Below are positions 1 to 61,793 of a stretch of DNA of 64,000 nucleotides, in pieces; the first letter of the stretch is position 1, and the number at the start of each line of letters is the position of its first letter. The notes under the pieces are model-generated. The model did not search any database. It worked only from the letters and a program-made list of their open reading frames with translations, and had not been told where the DNA came from. The position numbers and the translations under genes were made by a program. Source of the stretch: Phymorhynchus buccinoides (taxonomy: Eukaryota; Mollusca; Gastropoda; Neogastropoda; Raphitomidae); assembly GCA_017654935.2 (NCBI GenBank), contig CM065698.1:349426-413425 (forward strand). Direction: 5' to 3'.

Positions 1-3000
1 TAATGATCTCCACACAGCTAGCCTCTATATCACAGAAAATATAACTGACTAATGATCTCCACACAGCTAGCCTCTATATATAACTGACTAATGATCTCCA
101 CACAGCTAGCCTCTATATCACAGAAAAATATAATAACTGACTAATGATCTCCACACAGCTAGCCTCTATATCACAGAAAAATATAACTGACTAATGATCT
201 CCACACAGCTAGCCTCTATATCACAGAAAATATAACTGACTAATGATCTCCACACAGCTAGCCTCTATATCACAGAAAATATAATGACTAATGATCTCCA
301 CACAGCTAGCCTCTATATCATCAGAAAATATAACTGACTAATGATCTCCACACAGCTAGCCTCTATATCACAGAAAATCTCCACACAGCTATATATCAGA
401 AAATACAACTGACTAATGATCTCCACACAGCTAGCCTCTATATCACAGATCTCCACACAGCTAAATCAGAAAATATAACTGACTAATGATCTCCACACAG
501 CTAGCCTCTATATCACAGAAAATATAACAAACTGACTAATGATCTCCACACAGCTAGCCTCTATATCACAGAAAATATAACTGACTAATGATCTCCACAC
601 AGCTAGCCTCTATATCACAGAAAAATATAACTGACTAATGATCTCCACACAGCTAGCCTCTATATCACAGAAAATATAACAACTGACTAATGATCTCCAC
701 ACAGCTAGCCTCTATATCACAGAAAATATAACTGACTAATGATCTCCACACAGCTAGCCTCTATATCACAGAAAATATAACAACTGACTAATGATCTCCA
801 CACAGCTAGCCTCTATATCAGAAAATATAACTGACTAATGATCTCCACACAGCTAGCCTCTATATCACAGAAAATATAACAACTGACTAATGATCTCCAC
901 ACAGCTAGCCTCTATATCACAGAAAAATATAACTGACTAATGATCTCCACACAGCTAGCCTCTATATCACAGAAAAATATAACAACTGACTAATGATCTC
1001 CACACAGCTAGCCTCTATATCACAGAAAATATAACTGACTAATGATCTCCACACAGCTAGCCTCTATATCACAGAAAATATAACAACTGACTAATGATCT
1101 CCACACAGCTAGCCTCTATATCACAGAAAATATAACTGACTAATGATCTCCACACAGCTAGCCTCTATATCACAGAAAATATAACAACTGACTAATGATC
1201 TCCACACAGCTAGCCTCTATATCAGAAAATATAACTGACTAATGATCTCCACACAGCTAGCCTCTATATCACAGAAAATATAACTGACTAATGATCTCCA
1301 CACAGCTAGCCTCTATATCACAGAAAATATAATAACTGACTAATGATCTCCACACAGCTAGCCTCTATATCAGAAAAATATAACTGACTAATGATCTCCA
1401 CACAGCTAGCCTCTATATCACAGAAAATATAACAACTGACTTAATGATCTCCACACAGCTAGCCTCTATATCAGAAAATATAACTGACTAATGATCTCCA
1501 CACAGCTAGCCTCTATATCACAGAAAATATAACAAACAACTGACTAATGATCTCCACACAGCTAGCCTCTATATCACAGAAAATATAACAACTGACTAAT
1601 GATCTCCACACAGCTAGCCTCTATATCACAGAAAATATAACAACTGACTAATGATCTCCACACAGCTAGCCTCTATATCACAGAAAATATAACTGACTAA
1701 TGATCTCCACACAGCTAGCCTCTATATCACAGAAAATATAACAACTGACTAATGATCTCCACACAGCTAGCCTCTATATCACAGAAAATATAACTGACTA
1801 ATGATCTCCACACAGCTAGCCTCTCCACGCAGCTATCACAGAAAAATATAACTGACTAATGATCTCCACACAGCTAGCCTCTATATCACAAAAAAATAAC
1901 TGACTAATGATCTCCACACAGCTAGCCTCTATATGACACAGAAAATATATCACAAAAAAACAACTGACTAATGATCTCCACACAGCTAGCCTCTATATCA
2001 CAGAAAATATAACAACTGACTAATGATCTCCACACAGCTAGCCTCTATATCAGAAAATATAACAACTGACTAATGATCTCCACACAGCTAGCCTCTATAT
2101 CACAGAAAATATAACAACTGACTAATGATCTCCACACAGCTAGCCTCTCTATCAGAAAATATAACAACTGACTAATGATCTCCACACAGCTAGCCTCTAT
2201 ATCAGAAAATATAACAACTGACTAATGATCTCCACACAGCTAGCCTCTCTATCAGAAAATATAACAACTGACTAATGATCTCCACACAGCTAGCCTCTCT
2301 ATCAGAAAATATAACAACTGACTAATGATCTCCACACAGCTAGCCTCTATATCAGAAAATATAACAACTGACTAATGATCTCCACACAGCTAGCCTCTAT
2401 ATCAGAAAATATAACAACTGACTAATGATCTCCACACAGCTAGCCTCTATATCAGAAAATATAACAACTGACTAATGATCTCCACACAGCTAGCCTCTAT
2501 ATCAGAAAATATAACAACTGACTAATGATCTCCACACAGCTAGCCTCTATATCAGAAAATATAACAACTGACTAATGATCTCCACGCAGCTAGCCTCTAT
2601 ATCAGAAAATATAACAACTGACTAATGATCTCCACACAGCTAGCCTCTATATCAGAAAATATAACAACTGACTAATGATCTCCACACAGCTAGCCTCTAT
2701 ATCACAGAAAAATAATAACAACTGACTAATGATCTCCACACAGCTAGCCTCTATATCACAGAAAATATAAAAACTGACTAATGATCTCCACACAGCTAGC
2801 CTCTATATCACAGAAAATATAACAACTGACTAATGATCTCCACACAGCTAGCCTCTATATCACAGAAAATATAACAACTGACTAATGATCTCCACACAGC
2901 TAGCCTCTATATCACAGAAAATATAACAACTGACTAATGATCTCCACACAGCTAGCCTCTATATCAGAAAAATATAACTGACTAATGATCTCCACACAGC

Positions 3001-4340
3001 TAGCCTCTCTATCAGAAAATATAACTGACTAATGATCTCCACGCAGCTAGCCTCTATATCACAGAAAATATAATAACAACTGACTAATGATCTCCACACA
3101 GCTAGCCTCTATATCACAGAAAATATAACTGACTAATGATCTCCACACAGCTAGCCTCTATATCACAGAAAATATAACAACTGACTAATGATCTCCACAC
3201 AGCTAGCCTCTATATCACAGAAAATATAACAACTGACTAATGATCTCCACACAGCTAGCCTCTATATCACAGAAAAATATAACAACTGACTAATGATCTC
3301 CACACAGCTAGCCTCTATATCACAGAAAAATATAACAACTGACTAATGATCTCCACACAGCTAGCCTCTATATCACAGAAAATATATAACAACTGACTAA
3401 TGATCTCCACACAGCTAGCCTCTCTATCACAGAAAATATAACTAACAACTGACTAATGATCTCCACACAGCTAGCCTCTATATCACAGAAAATATAATAA
3501 CTGACTAATGATCTCCACGCAGCTAGCCTCTATATCACAGAAAATATAACAACTGACTAATGATCTCCACACAGCTAGCCTCTATATCAGAAAATATAAC
3601 TGACTAATGATCTCCACGCAGCTAGCCTCTATATCACAGAAAAATATAACTGACTAATGATCTCCACACAGCTAGCCTCTATATCACAGAAAATATAACT
3701 GACTAATGATCTCCACACAGCTAGCCTCTATATCAGAAAATATAACTGACTAATGATCTCCACGCAGCTAGCCTCTATATCACAGAAAATATAACTGACT
3801 AATGATCTCCACACAGCTAGCCTCTATATCACAGAAAATATAACTGACTAATGATCTCCACACAGCTAGCCTCTATATCACAGAAAATATAACTGACTAA
3901 TGATCTCCACGCAGCTAGCCTCTATATCACAGAAAATATAACTGACTAATGATCTCCACGCAGCTAGCCTCTATATCAGAAAATATAACTGACTAATGAT
4001 CTCCACGCAGCTAGCCTCTATATCAGAAAATATAACAACTGACTAATGATCTCCACACAGCTAGCCTCTATATCAGAAAATATAACTGACTAATGATCTC
4101 CACACAGCTAGCCTCTATATCACAGAAAATATAACAACTGACTAATGATCTCCACACAGCTAGCCTCTATATCAGAAAATATAACTGACTAATGATCTCC
4201 ACACAGCTAGCCTCTATATCAGAAAATATAACAACTGACTAATGATCTCCACACAGCTAGCCTCTATATCACAGAAAATATAACAACTGACTAATGATCT
4301 CCACACAGCTAGCCTCTATATCACAGAAAATATAACTGAC
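1..4340. repeat. 49-bp minisatellite array (intron 7 of the SLC35F6-like gene)
   Basis: About 85 head-to-tail units of roughly 49 bp fill the first 4.3 kb. Each unit runs taatgatctccacacagcta, then gcctctatatcacagaaa, then atataactgac. Length variants of about 47 and 52 bp come from loss of a CA in 'atatcacag' and gain of 'aac' before 'aactgac'; an 'acacag' to 'acgcag' change marks a subset. On the minus strand the unit contains GTCAGTTATATT, and the array begins within about 15 bp of the proposed exon 7 donor, so on the transcribed strand it forms the start of intron 7. No coding potential was seen. Confidence 0.97.
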
Positions 4341-4353
4341 ATTGACAACTGAC

Positions 4354-52614
<48,261 letters not shown>

Positions 52615-52860
52615 CTTGACAAATGGACAGTTCAGAACTAAACCACGCCACTTTCAAGATGTCTGTCTCGTACTTATAACGGTCGCCGAGCAATTCTCTT
52701 CCTCGTAGGCCTATGTGTATCAGCGGGAAAGTTGGGGTTGTTCCCTGGCAAAAACCCAAACTAAATTTAGACACTTCCGGGTAAAGCCCAGCTGGGACAC
52801 AGACCAGAAAGAGTGTATGTAGAAGGCTGACTGTTCGCAACGAAGCTATGGTAAATGTAC
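52615..52860 (-). promoter_or_regulatory. 5' UTR/upstream region of the SLC35F6-like gene
   Basis: Non-repetitive sequence just upstream of the start codon, bounded by a poly-C/T tract at 52899-52930. An in-frame TGA about 42 nt before the ATG supports the start. No TATA box was identified and the transcription start is unknown. Confidence 0.4.
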
Positions 52861-53029
52861 AAGGGGCCTGGGGTTCGAATCTAAGGCCTAATTAGAGCAC
52901 CCCCCCCCCCCCCATCCCCCTTTTTTTTTTACAGTGGCGAAGGAACAGGGAGGGCGGACATGTCCCAGGTCCCAGGAGGTGGTGCATCTCCGTTTGAGAG
53001 AGAAGAAGAAGAAGAACAGAGAGAGAACG

Positions 53030-53285
53030 AACGAACGAACGAATTTTTTTAATATTATTATTGAGGGAAAAAGAGTAAGCACACAATGGGCTTTTTTACA
53101 TCTTGCCCTCAAACAAACATGCAAGAAAATCAATATATTCAACACAAAAATAATGAAGAAGCATGCAAAAAATAATCATCGAAGAATTATCCATGAAGAA
53201 GAAAACATAGATACAACAAAACCGTCTATCTATCCCCCCCCCCCCCCCCTCACACACACAAAAGGAGAGAGAGAGGGAGAGAGAG

Positions 53286-53365
<80 letters not shown>

Positions 53366-54590
53366 GAACATGAAATAAGTAAATACAAAACTTGTTAATA
53401 ATTTAACAACAACAAAGTTGATAATATGCATACATGTCAACATATCAAAAGTGGAAACATATTTGAAACTTAGAATGGGGTTAAACAACATTGCTTGTAT
53501 GTTTCAACATAAGATACTTATGGTACTCTTTTTTTAAAACAGTAATGCCCGAGTACACATTAAAGGAAGATGAAATAGTATTCCATAAGCAGCCACCTGA
53601 ATATACAAGACTAGATTTTAAAAGGTCAACTCTTGGAAGAGGTATTTTTATTTTAAAAACATTACGGACAAGGTTAATTTCAAATTTATTTTTTAATGTT
53701 GGAGGAGCATTATCGGACATTAATCTAAACATAAAAATTGCTTTGTTGTACACAAGCTTCCATTTTAGAGGTAGAATTTCTAAACGCTGATAATCAGTAA
53801 GTGTAAAGGAAGATGATTTCAGAAGGATCAATTTCAATGCACGTCTATACAAACTGCATAATGGTTTTAAATTTTTCTCGCTTGCCAGATCCCAAATTGT
53901 AGAGGCATAGTTGATGTGTGACTGGATATAAGCATTGAAAAAAAGTTTACGACTCTCTAAATCAAGAAAATGCTTTATCCTGGAAAGTTGATAGACTTTT
54001 TTTGATACTTGCTTACAAACCATGGATATTTGATGGGACCATGAAAGGTTGTGATCAACAATAAGTCCTAAAATGTTATGATAGTCAACCTCTTCCATGA
54101 TTTCACCATTGATATACAGGGATTGAGAACCAAGGGTAAGATTTTGACGCTTTTGTCTGGTGGTGATAAGTATTTACATTTCTTGGGGTGTAGCTGCATG
54201 TGATTAAATTCGGACCATTTTATTAGTCTGTTAATGTTATCTTGCAAAGAAATAAAAACGTTTTCCACTTTACTGTCACAGGAGTGTACTGTAGTATCGT
54301 CTGCAAACATTTCACATAAAGTCGTTAGATATAATGGTAAGTCGTTAATATATATTGAGAATAATATAGGACCAAGAATGGAGCCTTGGGGAATACCATA
54401 GTTGACAGGCATAGTAGAAGATTCGCATTCATTTAAAGAAACTCGCTGCTTTCGGTCTGATAAAAATGATGTTAGGAGTTCTATGGTATTGTTAGTAATG
54501 CCATATATCTTCAGTTTTTTTAGTAAAAGATTACGATGGACAACATCAAAGGCTTTCATATAAGTCAACAGCAAGAACACCTGTGATTTT
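53030..54590 (-). mobile_element. LINE (CR1/Jockey-like), 5'-truncated, minus strand
   Basis: RT from about 54575: YMKAFDVVHRNLLLKKL (catalytic block A), VNYGIPQGSILGPILFSIYI, MFADDTTVHS and MQLHPKKCKYL; a frameshift at about 54090, then LGLIVDHNLSWSHQISMV, AYIQSHINYASTIWDLA and a C-terminal domain to 53481. The 3' UTR contains the (TC)n at 53270-53361 and ends near 'ccctcaataataatatt' and (TTCG)n at about 53030-53043. It is cut at the 5' end by an (AG)n tract (54594-54688). Confidence 0.8.
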
Positions 54591-54693
<103 letters not shown>

Positions 54694-54799
54694 ATAGGGA
54701 TTCAAGGACTCCATTCTACGTAGTAAATCTAGCTAGCTAACTTCGCTAAGTAGAAGTAATGTCCAATGAAACGCCTTCCTAACTTCGCCAGCTTTTCCT

Positions 54800-54960
54800 A
54801 CGCTTCTGAAACGCGTCTCAGATGTGGCAGAGAGACAGCCAGACAATGCTTAATCATCCGGTCTGGAACAGACACATAATTATGGGACGTTAGTAGTTTT
54901 GATAAAGATGGGAACGATCCTGGAAGCAATACCCGGAGGCAGTGCAACACCAGGAAAGTT
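54800..54960 (-). mobile_element. SINE fragment (same family), minus strand
   Basis: On the minus strand: 'gcactgcctccgggtattgc', 'ttccaggatcgttcccatct' and 'gtctgttccagaccggatga', matching the body and tail region of the SINE copies but diverged and without the terminal 'gacgtaaaac'. Confidence 0.65.
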
Positions 54961-55164
54961 CCGATTTTTTAACAATATAGATGTAGGATGAGACAATGCA
55001 CTTCGAATTCGATCACTACAATACTAGCATCTAGTCTAGAGTCCATGACTTCACCAACAAGCCTCTCGGCCCGCCAAGCCAATGCCACCCTAGGCATCAG
55101 GTTGAAGACCAATCCGTCTGAACGATTCGTGTACAGAATGTGGAGTGCTGACCCTTATGTTGAA

Positions 55165-55400
55165 GGGTCTGCAAGGCATCATTGGGATCAACAAGGACCA
55201 GCCGCCATGGCCACGGAATGCTGTCTTCACCTTCATCTCATTACCCCTCACCTTCACCCCAGCAAGACTTTGTCTTCAGCAAACCATCATTGGGATCAAC
55301 AAGGACCAGTCGCCATGGCCAAGGAATGCTGTCTTCACCTAGCTTAATCTCGTCACCCCTCACCTTCACCCCAGCAAGGCTTTGTCTTCAGCAAACCTGC
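55165..55400. repeat. Two-copy tandem duplication of about 120 bp
   Basis: 'catcattgggatcaacaagg' followed by 'accagccgccatggcca' and 'cagcaagactttgtcttcag' occurs twice (starting about 55177 and 55286), about 93% alike. No gene recognised. Confidence 0.75.
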
Positions 55401-55920
55401 CATTAAGAGAGCTCTACAGACGTTCTCGTAATCAAGGGCCAAGTCAGTGTGAGTGTGTGTCTCATTGTGTGCGTGTGTGTATGCGTGCATACAGTGTGCG
55501 TGCGTGCGTGTGTGTGTGTCAAGTCAAGTCAAGTCGAGTCGAGTCAAGTCAAAATTATCTTTAATTGACGATAAAAGATCGACTGAGTAAGCTACAAGCT
55601 TTTTTTCATCCTGTGTGTGTGTGCGTGTGCGTGTGTGTGCGTGCGCGCGTGTGATTTCCAGGCATGTTAATGGCGGTAAAGCATTTTTCTCTGAAAACAT
55701 TCTAGAGTTTAAGGAGATGTCTCTTGGTGTAATCAAGGGATTAGAAGCCCTTTTAGGTGTATCAGGGTGCAATTGCTCTGGAAGATGAATCTATAAAACT
55801 TCTCAAAATTGGGCGAAGGGCATCTCCTCAAGTTTAAAACCAATTCCGACATTTGATTTTCTGCATTCGCTTTTCTCTGAATGCAGAGCCTGATTTCAGA
55901 CTTGCACAAAACACTTATAA

Positions 55921-56047
<127 letters not shown>

Positions 56048-56439
56048 CATACAGAGACAGACTGGTACACACAGAAATGGTGGGGAAGAGGGTGGGGTGA
56101 CAGAAAGACAGAGTGAAAGAGAGCGAGAGACAGAAAGAGCTATTAGGAATGGAGAGATGGACAAACAGATGGAAAGTGTGATGGGTGGGTACTGACATGA
56201 AATAGGGTGACTAAAAAAAAAATACATCCCACAAAATCGTTAATAATGTTCATCGTCTTAAAGCTATTGTTTTGATTTGTCCTGTTTATGAAGGAGTCAA
56301 TGCATGAAAGGCTGCAACAGTTGTTTCTTTCAAGATGCCCCAGAGAGCTCCAGAGAATAACAGTTTCCACTGTAACCCCTTCTCCCCCCCCTTTTATGGG
56401 GTAAAAATATTTTTGCAGAAAATGTGTTGTCCCATAACA

Positions 56440-58417
56440 GAGATGGAAAAGAGAGCAGACACCGAACCTCTGGAAACCAGACGCAAGTACAAGGTACTCA
56501 CGCAGACAGAGAAGATTCCACGCCTCCCTGGTCATCCACTGCACAAGAAGCTGGCAGCGTCAACCAAGAACGACTGAAGAGGCAGAGCTTGAACCACCTG
56601 TCCAGAGAACTGAGAAGGTCACAGGAAGACATATCCTCGACAAAGACGTCTGCGCGGACAACCATCTCACTAATCAGGCTTCTTCCACACCTAGGCCTAC
56701 CACCCTGCTAGACCAAATAGGAACAACATCCACGTTCTTGGAATTTCAGCCAGTTACTGCCTTTGAATTGAAGAAGATCATTCTAAAAGCTAAACCCACT
56801 TCCTGTCCTCTTGACCCTATACCGACGCCACTTTTCATAGAGTATCTTGATGAACTACTCCCTACTCTCACCCATATTGTCAACAACTCTCTGACATCTG
56901 GCTCCTTTCCATCTGTGTTCAAAACTGCCATTGTCAAACCACTTCTAAAGAAATCATCCCTTGACCCAAACACTCTCAAGAACTATAGGCCTATATCCAA
57001 CCTCTCTTTCATATCAAAAATCATCGAGAAATTAGTTCTTCATCAACTCCTAGGCTATCTCAATGAACATCAACTCATCAGTTGTTCACAATCAGCGTAC
57101 AGGCCATTTCACAGCACTGAAACGGCACTGTTGAAAGTAACTAATGACATTCTCTTAGCTCTTGACTCTGGTGACGCATCTATATTAACTCTTTTGGATC
57201 TTTCAGCTGCTTTTGATACTATTGACCACCATATACTCCTTAAGAGGCTTCAAATCACCTATGGAATATCAAGCACTGCTCTGTCATGGTTCTAGTCTTA
57301 CCTTCCTGGTCGAACTCAGTCTGTCTCCATCAATGACTCATCTTCTGCAATGGTTGGCCTCACATGTGGGGTTCCTCAAGGCTCAGTACTTGGACCAGTC
57401 CTCTTCATCATGTACACTAAACCCCTGTCCGAGTTGATCACTTCTCATTCAGTTGATTCTCAGTCTTTTGCTGATGATACACAACTCCACAAGCCTGTAT
57501 CCCCATCTACCATTCTTCCTTCTATATCTTCACTTGAATTCTGCATTCGCAACATCAAATCATGGATGCTACAAAACAAACTGAAGCTGAATGACGACAA
57601 AACGGAGGCCTTGTTCATCCACTCTCCATCTAGAAAACTTCCGTACCCAAAGCCTGATTCCATCTCTGTCTGTGACACTCAAATACCTTTTTCTCCTTCT
57701 GCTAGAAATCTTGGCTTCCACATCTCTCAAGATATGAGTGTTGACTCACAAGTTCAAACTATCTGTCGGTCAGCATACTGTGAGCTGCGTCGCATTGGTA
57801 CGATTCGCCATCTCCTGTCTATAGATACTACTAAAATACTAGTCTGCGCTTTTGTTCTCTCTAAACTAGATTATTGTAATTCACTCTTGTATGGCTGCCC
57901 CCAACACCTCATTGACAAGCTTCAAAAAGTCCAGAACTCTGCTGCCAGACTTGTCCTCAAGGTCTCTAAGTATCATCATGTTCAACCACTCCTGATATCC
58001 CTTCATTGGCTTTCCATCAAAGCACGTATTGACTACAAAATTTCCACTCTATGTCATTCTTATTTCTCTGGAAATGCCCCTAGCTACATTTCTGACATGC
58101 TTTCTGTCTATACTCCATCAAGGCAATTGCGGTCATCTTCAGATTCCAAAATTCTCTGTGTTCCTAGTACACGAACAAAAATGTTTGGTGAGCGCTCCTT
58201 TTCCTTTTCGGCCCCATCAGTTTGGAACTCCTTACCACGCGAAATCCGCCATATCCAGTCCTTGCAATGTTTCAAATCAGCTCTCAAGACCCACCTGTTC
58301 AAGCTACATCACAACCTTTAGGCCACATTACTTCTGGACTCTATTCTCACACACACACTCCCCTCCCCCCATATTAGTTTCACTGTGTGTTGACTGCAAT
58401 GTGTACGTCAGCTTTGT

Positions 58418-58506
<89 letters not shown>

Positions 58507-58791
58507 GTGAGTGTGTGTGTGTGTGTGTGTTGATGCTTTGTTCAACTGATTGTATTTTGTATTGTGTTTTTTGGGTGGGGTGAGTGGTGGTGATGGTAAC
58601 GGTGTGTGTGTGTGTGTGTGTATGTGCCGGTACGTGCGTGTATGTGTGGGTGGGGTGTGTATGTGTATGCCTATTTGCATGTGCGTGAGCGATTATTTCG
58701 TGTTGTTGAATTTGTTGCTTCTTAATTTTTGTTGTTGTTAAGCGCATAGAGCTCCACATTGGTGGAGGAATGCGCTATATAAATGATTCAC

Positions 58792-58819
<28 letters not shown>
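56440..58819 (+). mobile_element. L2-like LINE, 5'-truncated, with (ATT)n tail
   Basis: The pol coding region starts in mid-frame (about 56580) and runs to 58321, followed by a 3' UTR with (AG)n at 58420-58502, (GT)n tracts, 'taagcgcatagagctc', 'gcgctatataaatgatt' and an (ATT)n tail at 58790-58819. This tail form matches the inverted LINE fragments at 33905 and 39584, so they are probably one family. Confidence 0.85.
56738..58321 (+). pseudogene. L2-like reverse transcriptase with one nonsense codon
   Basis: In a single frame: KNYRPISNLSFISKIIEKLV, AYRPFHSTETALLKVTNDIL, LLDLSAAFDTIDHHILLKRL, then TAG at 57293-57295, the same frame resuming with GLTCGVPQGSVLGPVLFIMY, SFADDTQLHK, KLKLNDDKTEALF, ARNLGFHISQDMSVDSQVQT, LSKLDYCNSLLYG, KVQNSAARLVL and the C-terminal PSRQLRSSSDSKIL..APSVWNSLPREIR..FKSALKTHLF. 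All RT motifs are present, including FADD. The N-terminal part and endonuclease are lost by 5' truncation, so it cannot be active. Confidence 0.88.
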
Positions 58820-58822
<3 letters not shown>

Positions 58823-59757
58823 TACCGAGACTGGAATGCCGCGACTTTTGCAGCTCGCGTAGAGCTCGAGGTCCCAGGCCTGACACACCGACAGCAACAG
58901 TCCTCACCACAGGAAAGGGCTCTGATGGATGAGCAGTACCCACAGAATGACTGGACGCACATCTACACAGATGGCTCGGCCCACGATGCTGTCAAGAATG
59001 GGGGATGCGGCGCGAGCGTCAAAACACCCACTAAGCAGACGTGCTCCTCCTCCAGAGCCACTGGACGAAAGTGTTCAAACTTCAAGGCTGAGGTGCTGGC
59101 TCTCCAGACAGCAGTGGAGTACATCAAGGGCAACAGGCCTACCAAGACTGTAGTTTTGACCGACTCCAAGGCAGCTCTTCAGTCACTGACTTCTGATGCC
59201 CCGGACAGGGAAATACAGAAGCTACAGAAGAACCTGTTCTCCCTTCCTGAAGGATGCACTGTAGTCCTGCAGTGGATCCCTGCCCACTGCGGAATTCAAG
59301 GAAATGAGATGGCGGACCAACTGGCCACGACTGGGAGCAAAAAAAAACCAACAACCGTCTTCCTCCACTTACCAAGAAACCAAGACGCTGTAAAGAAACT
59401 TACAGGCTGAAAGCAGAATGGAGGAGGACAAAGGGCGATTCTGACCCAGTCGCCGACCTCATCAACCATCTCCAACGCAGCGGGCAGACTACCATCTTCA
59501 GACTGAGGACGGGCCACTGTGGCTTACGTGCCCACCTGAAGCGTATTGGCGTCACCCCATCAAGCTCCTGTGACTGTGGGGCGGAACAGACAGTTCACCA
59601 TATCCTCCAGGACTGTCTCTTGTTGGCGGTGCGGAGGGAGCAGATCTGGCTGCAGCAGGTGCCAACCGCCAGCAAGCTGTGGGGAACAGCAGAAGACCTG
59701 CGCCGCACTGTCCAGTTTACAACCTCATGTGGACTGAGACCTTAGCACTGCCAGATT
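58820..59757 (+). pseudogene. RNase H and C-terminal domain of another LINE (I-superfamily-like)
   Basis: Starts abruptly after the (ATT)n tail. Frame to 59410: HIYTDGSAHDAV (Asp), SNFKAEVLALQTAVEYI (Glu), VLTDSKAALQSL (Asp) and WIPAHCGIQGNEMADQLA (His, Asp), the full DEDD set. After a frameshift near 59395: FRLRTGHCGLRAHLKRIG, CDCGAEQTVHHILQDC (a Cys/His-rich C-terminal motif common in such LINEs), ending CGLRP at 59742. It is unlike the L2-like element upstream, which has no RNase H, so it belongs to a different insertion. The 3' end is near the (GA)n at 59766. Confidence 0.8.
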
Positions 59758-59779
59758 GATCGCAAGAGAGAGAGAGAGT

Positions 59780-60010
59780 CTGTTGTCTGAAAACAACCTG
59801 TTTCTTAAAAGTGACTGCCTTTTTGGCCCTGAAAATTAGAACGCACGACTGTACAACATATTCAGACTTTTTGAGCCCACATATGAATACGGGTACTGTA
59901 GAAAATAAAATTGCAAATGATGACATTGAAATTGCAAAAGCGTTCATTTCTGGAGCACACAAACAAATCTAGGAAATGCGAATTGCTGCAATCTTTCATG
60001 CATGGAATCT
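59780..60010. other. No gene recognised
   Basis: AT-rich sequence between the LINE fragment and the next array. Confidence 0.5.
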
Positions 60011-60013
60011 TCT

Positions 60014-60232
60014 TTAAATGCCCCCAAATCAAAATGATAGCTTGATCATTACATTTCCCCAAATCAAAATGATAGCTTGATCATTACATTTTTTTAAATA
60101 ATGGAATCTTCTTTAAATGCCCCCAAATCAAAATGATAGCTTGATCATTACATTTCCCCAAATCAAAATGACAGCTTGATCATTACATTTCCCCAAATCA
60201 AAATGACAGCTTGATCATTACATTTTTTATCA
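60014..60232. repeat. About 36-bp tandem repeat, some in about 91-bp higher-order units
   Basis: 'ccccaaatcaaaatgatagc' followed by 'ttgatcattacattt' is repeated six times. Twice it is preceded by 'atggaatcttctttaaatg', giving a larger period. Confidence 0.9.
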
Positions 60233-60257
60233 TGGACATTGTGGGTTGCATTATTGT

Positions 60258-61760
60258 AGTCACCCTGTACTAGGCAGACTAGGGTTAGACAGTCACCCTG
60301 TACTAGGCAGACTAGGGTTAGACAGTCACCCTGTACTAGGCAGACTAGGGTTAGACAGTCACCCTGTACTAGGCAGACTAGGGTTAGATAGTCACCCTGT
60401 ACTAGGCAGACTAGGGTTAGACAGTCACCCTGTACTAGGGTTAGACAGTCACCCTGTACTAGGCAGACTAGGGTTAGACAGTCACCCTGTACTAGACAGA
60501 CTAGGGTTAGACAGTCACCCTGTACTAGGCAGACTAGGGTTAGACAGTCACCCTGTACTAGGCAGACTAGGGTTAGACAGTCACCCTGTACTAGACAGAC
60601 TAGGGTTAGACAGTCACCCTGTACTAGGCAGACTAGGGTTAGACAGTCACCCTGTACTAGACAGACTAGGGTTAGACAGTCACCCTGTACTAGGCAGACT
60701 AGGGTTAGACAGTCACCCTGTACTAGGCAGACTAGGGTTAAACAGTCACCCTGTACTAGGCAGACTAGGGTTAGACAGTCACCCTGTACTAGGCAGACTA
60801 GGGTTAGACAGTCACCCTGTACTAGACAGACTAGGGTTAGACAGTCACCCTGTACTAGGCAGACTAGGGTTAGACAGTCACCCTGTACTAGGCAGACTAG
60901 GGTTAGACAGTCACCCTGTACTAGACAGACTAGGGTTAGACAGTCACCCTGTACTAGGCAGACTAGGGTTAGACAGTCACCCTGTACTAGACAGACTAGG
61001 GTTAGACAGTCACCCTGTACTAGGCAGACTAGGGTTAGACAGTCACCCTGTACTAGGCAGACTAGGGTTAAACAGTCACCCTGTACTAGACAGACTAGGG
61101 TTAGACAGTCACCCTGTACTAGACAGACTAGGGTTAGACAGTCACCCTGTACTAGACAGACTAGGGTTAGACAGTCACCCTGTACTAGACAGACTAGGGT
61201 TAGACAGTCACCCTGTACTAGACAGACTAGGGTTAGACAGTCACCCTGTACTAGGCAGACTAGGGTTAGACAGTCACCCTGTACTAGGCAGACTAGGGTT
61301 AGACAGTCACCCTGTACTAGGCAGACTAGGGTTAGACAGTCACCCTGTACTAGACAGACTAGGGTTAGACAGTCACCCTGTACTAGGCAGACTAGGGTTA
61401 GACAGTCACCCTGTACTAGACAGACTAGGGTTAGACAGTCACCCTGTACTAGGCAGACTAGGGTTAAACAGTCACCCTGTACTAGACAGACTAGGGTTAG
61501 ACAGTCACCCTGTACTAGGCAGACTAGGGTTAGACAGTCACCCTGTACTAGGCAGACTAGGGTTAGACAGTCACCCTGTACTAGGCAGACTAGGGTTAGA
61601 CAGTCACCCTGTACTAGGCAGACTAGGGTTAGACAGTCACCCTGTACTAGGCAGACTAGGGTTAGACAGTCACCCTGTACTAGGCAGACTAGGGTTAGAC
61701 AGTCACCCTGTACTAGGCAGACTAGGGTTAAACAGTCACCCTGTACTAGGCAGACTAGGA
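60258..61760. repeat. 33-bp minisatellite array
   Basis: About 45 units of 33 bp: 'cagtcaccctgtactaggca' then 'gactagggttaga'. The period is divisible by three and stop-free in one frame, so a 515-codon frame encoding an 11-residue HPVLGRLGLDS repeat stays open, but there is no ATG start or splice context. 'taggcag/tagacag' variants are scattered, and one unit near 60430 is shortened. Confidence 0.97.
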
Positions 61761-61793
61761 ATTATTCTTACATTGAATTATAATACAACTTAA

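Noticed and set aside
55516..55850. Possible element starting 'gtcaagtcaagtcaagtc'
   Set aside because: No second copy, TSD or coding match was visible in the window, so it was not called.
60246..61793. 515-codon frame encoding an 11-residue repeat
   Set aside because: The 33-bp repeat period is divisible by three and lacks stops in this phase. The apparent start is TTG and no flanking gene structure exists.
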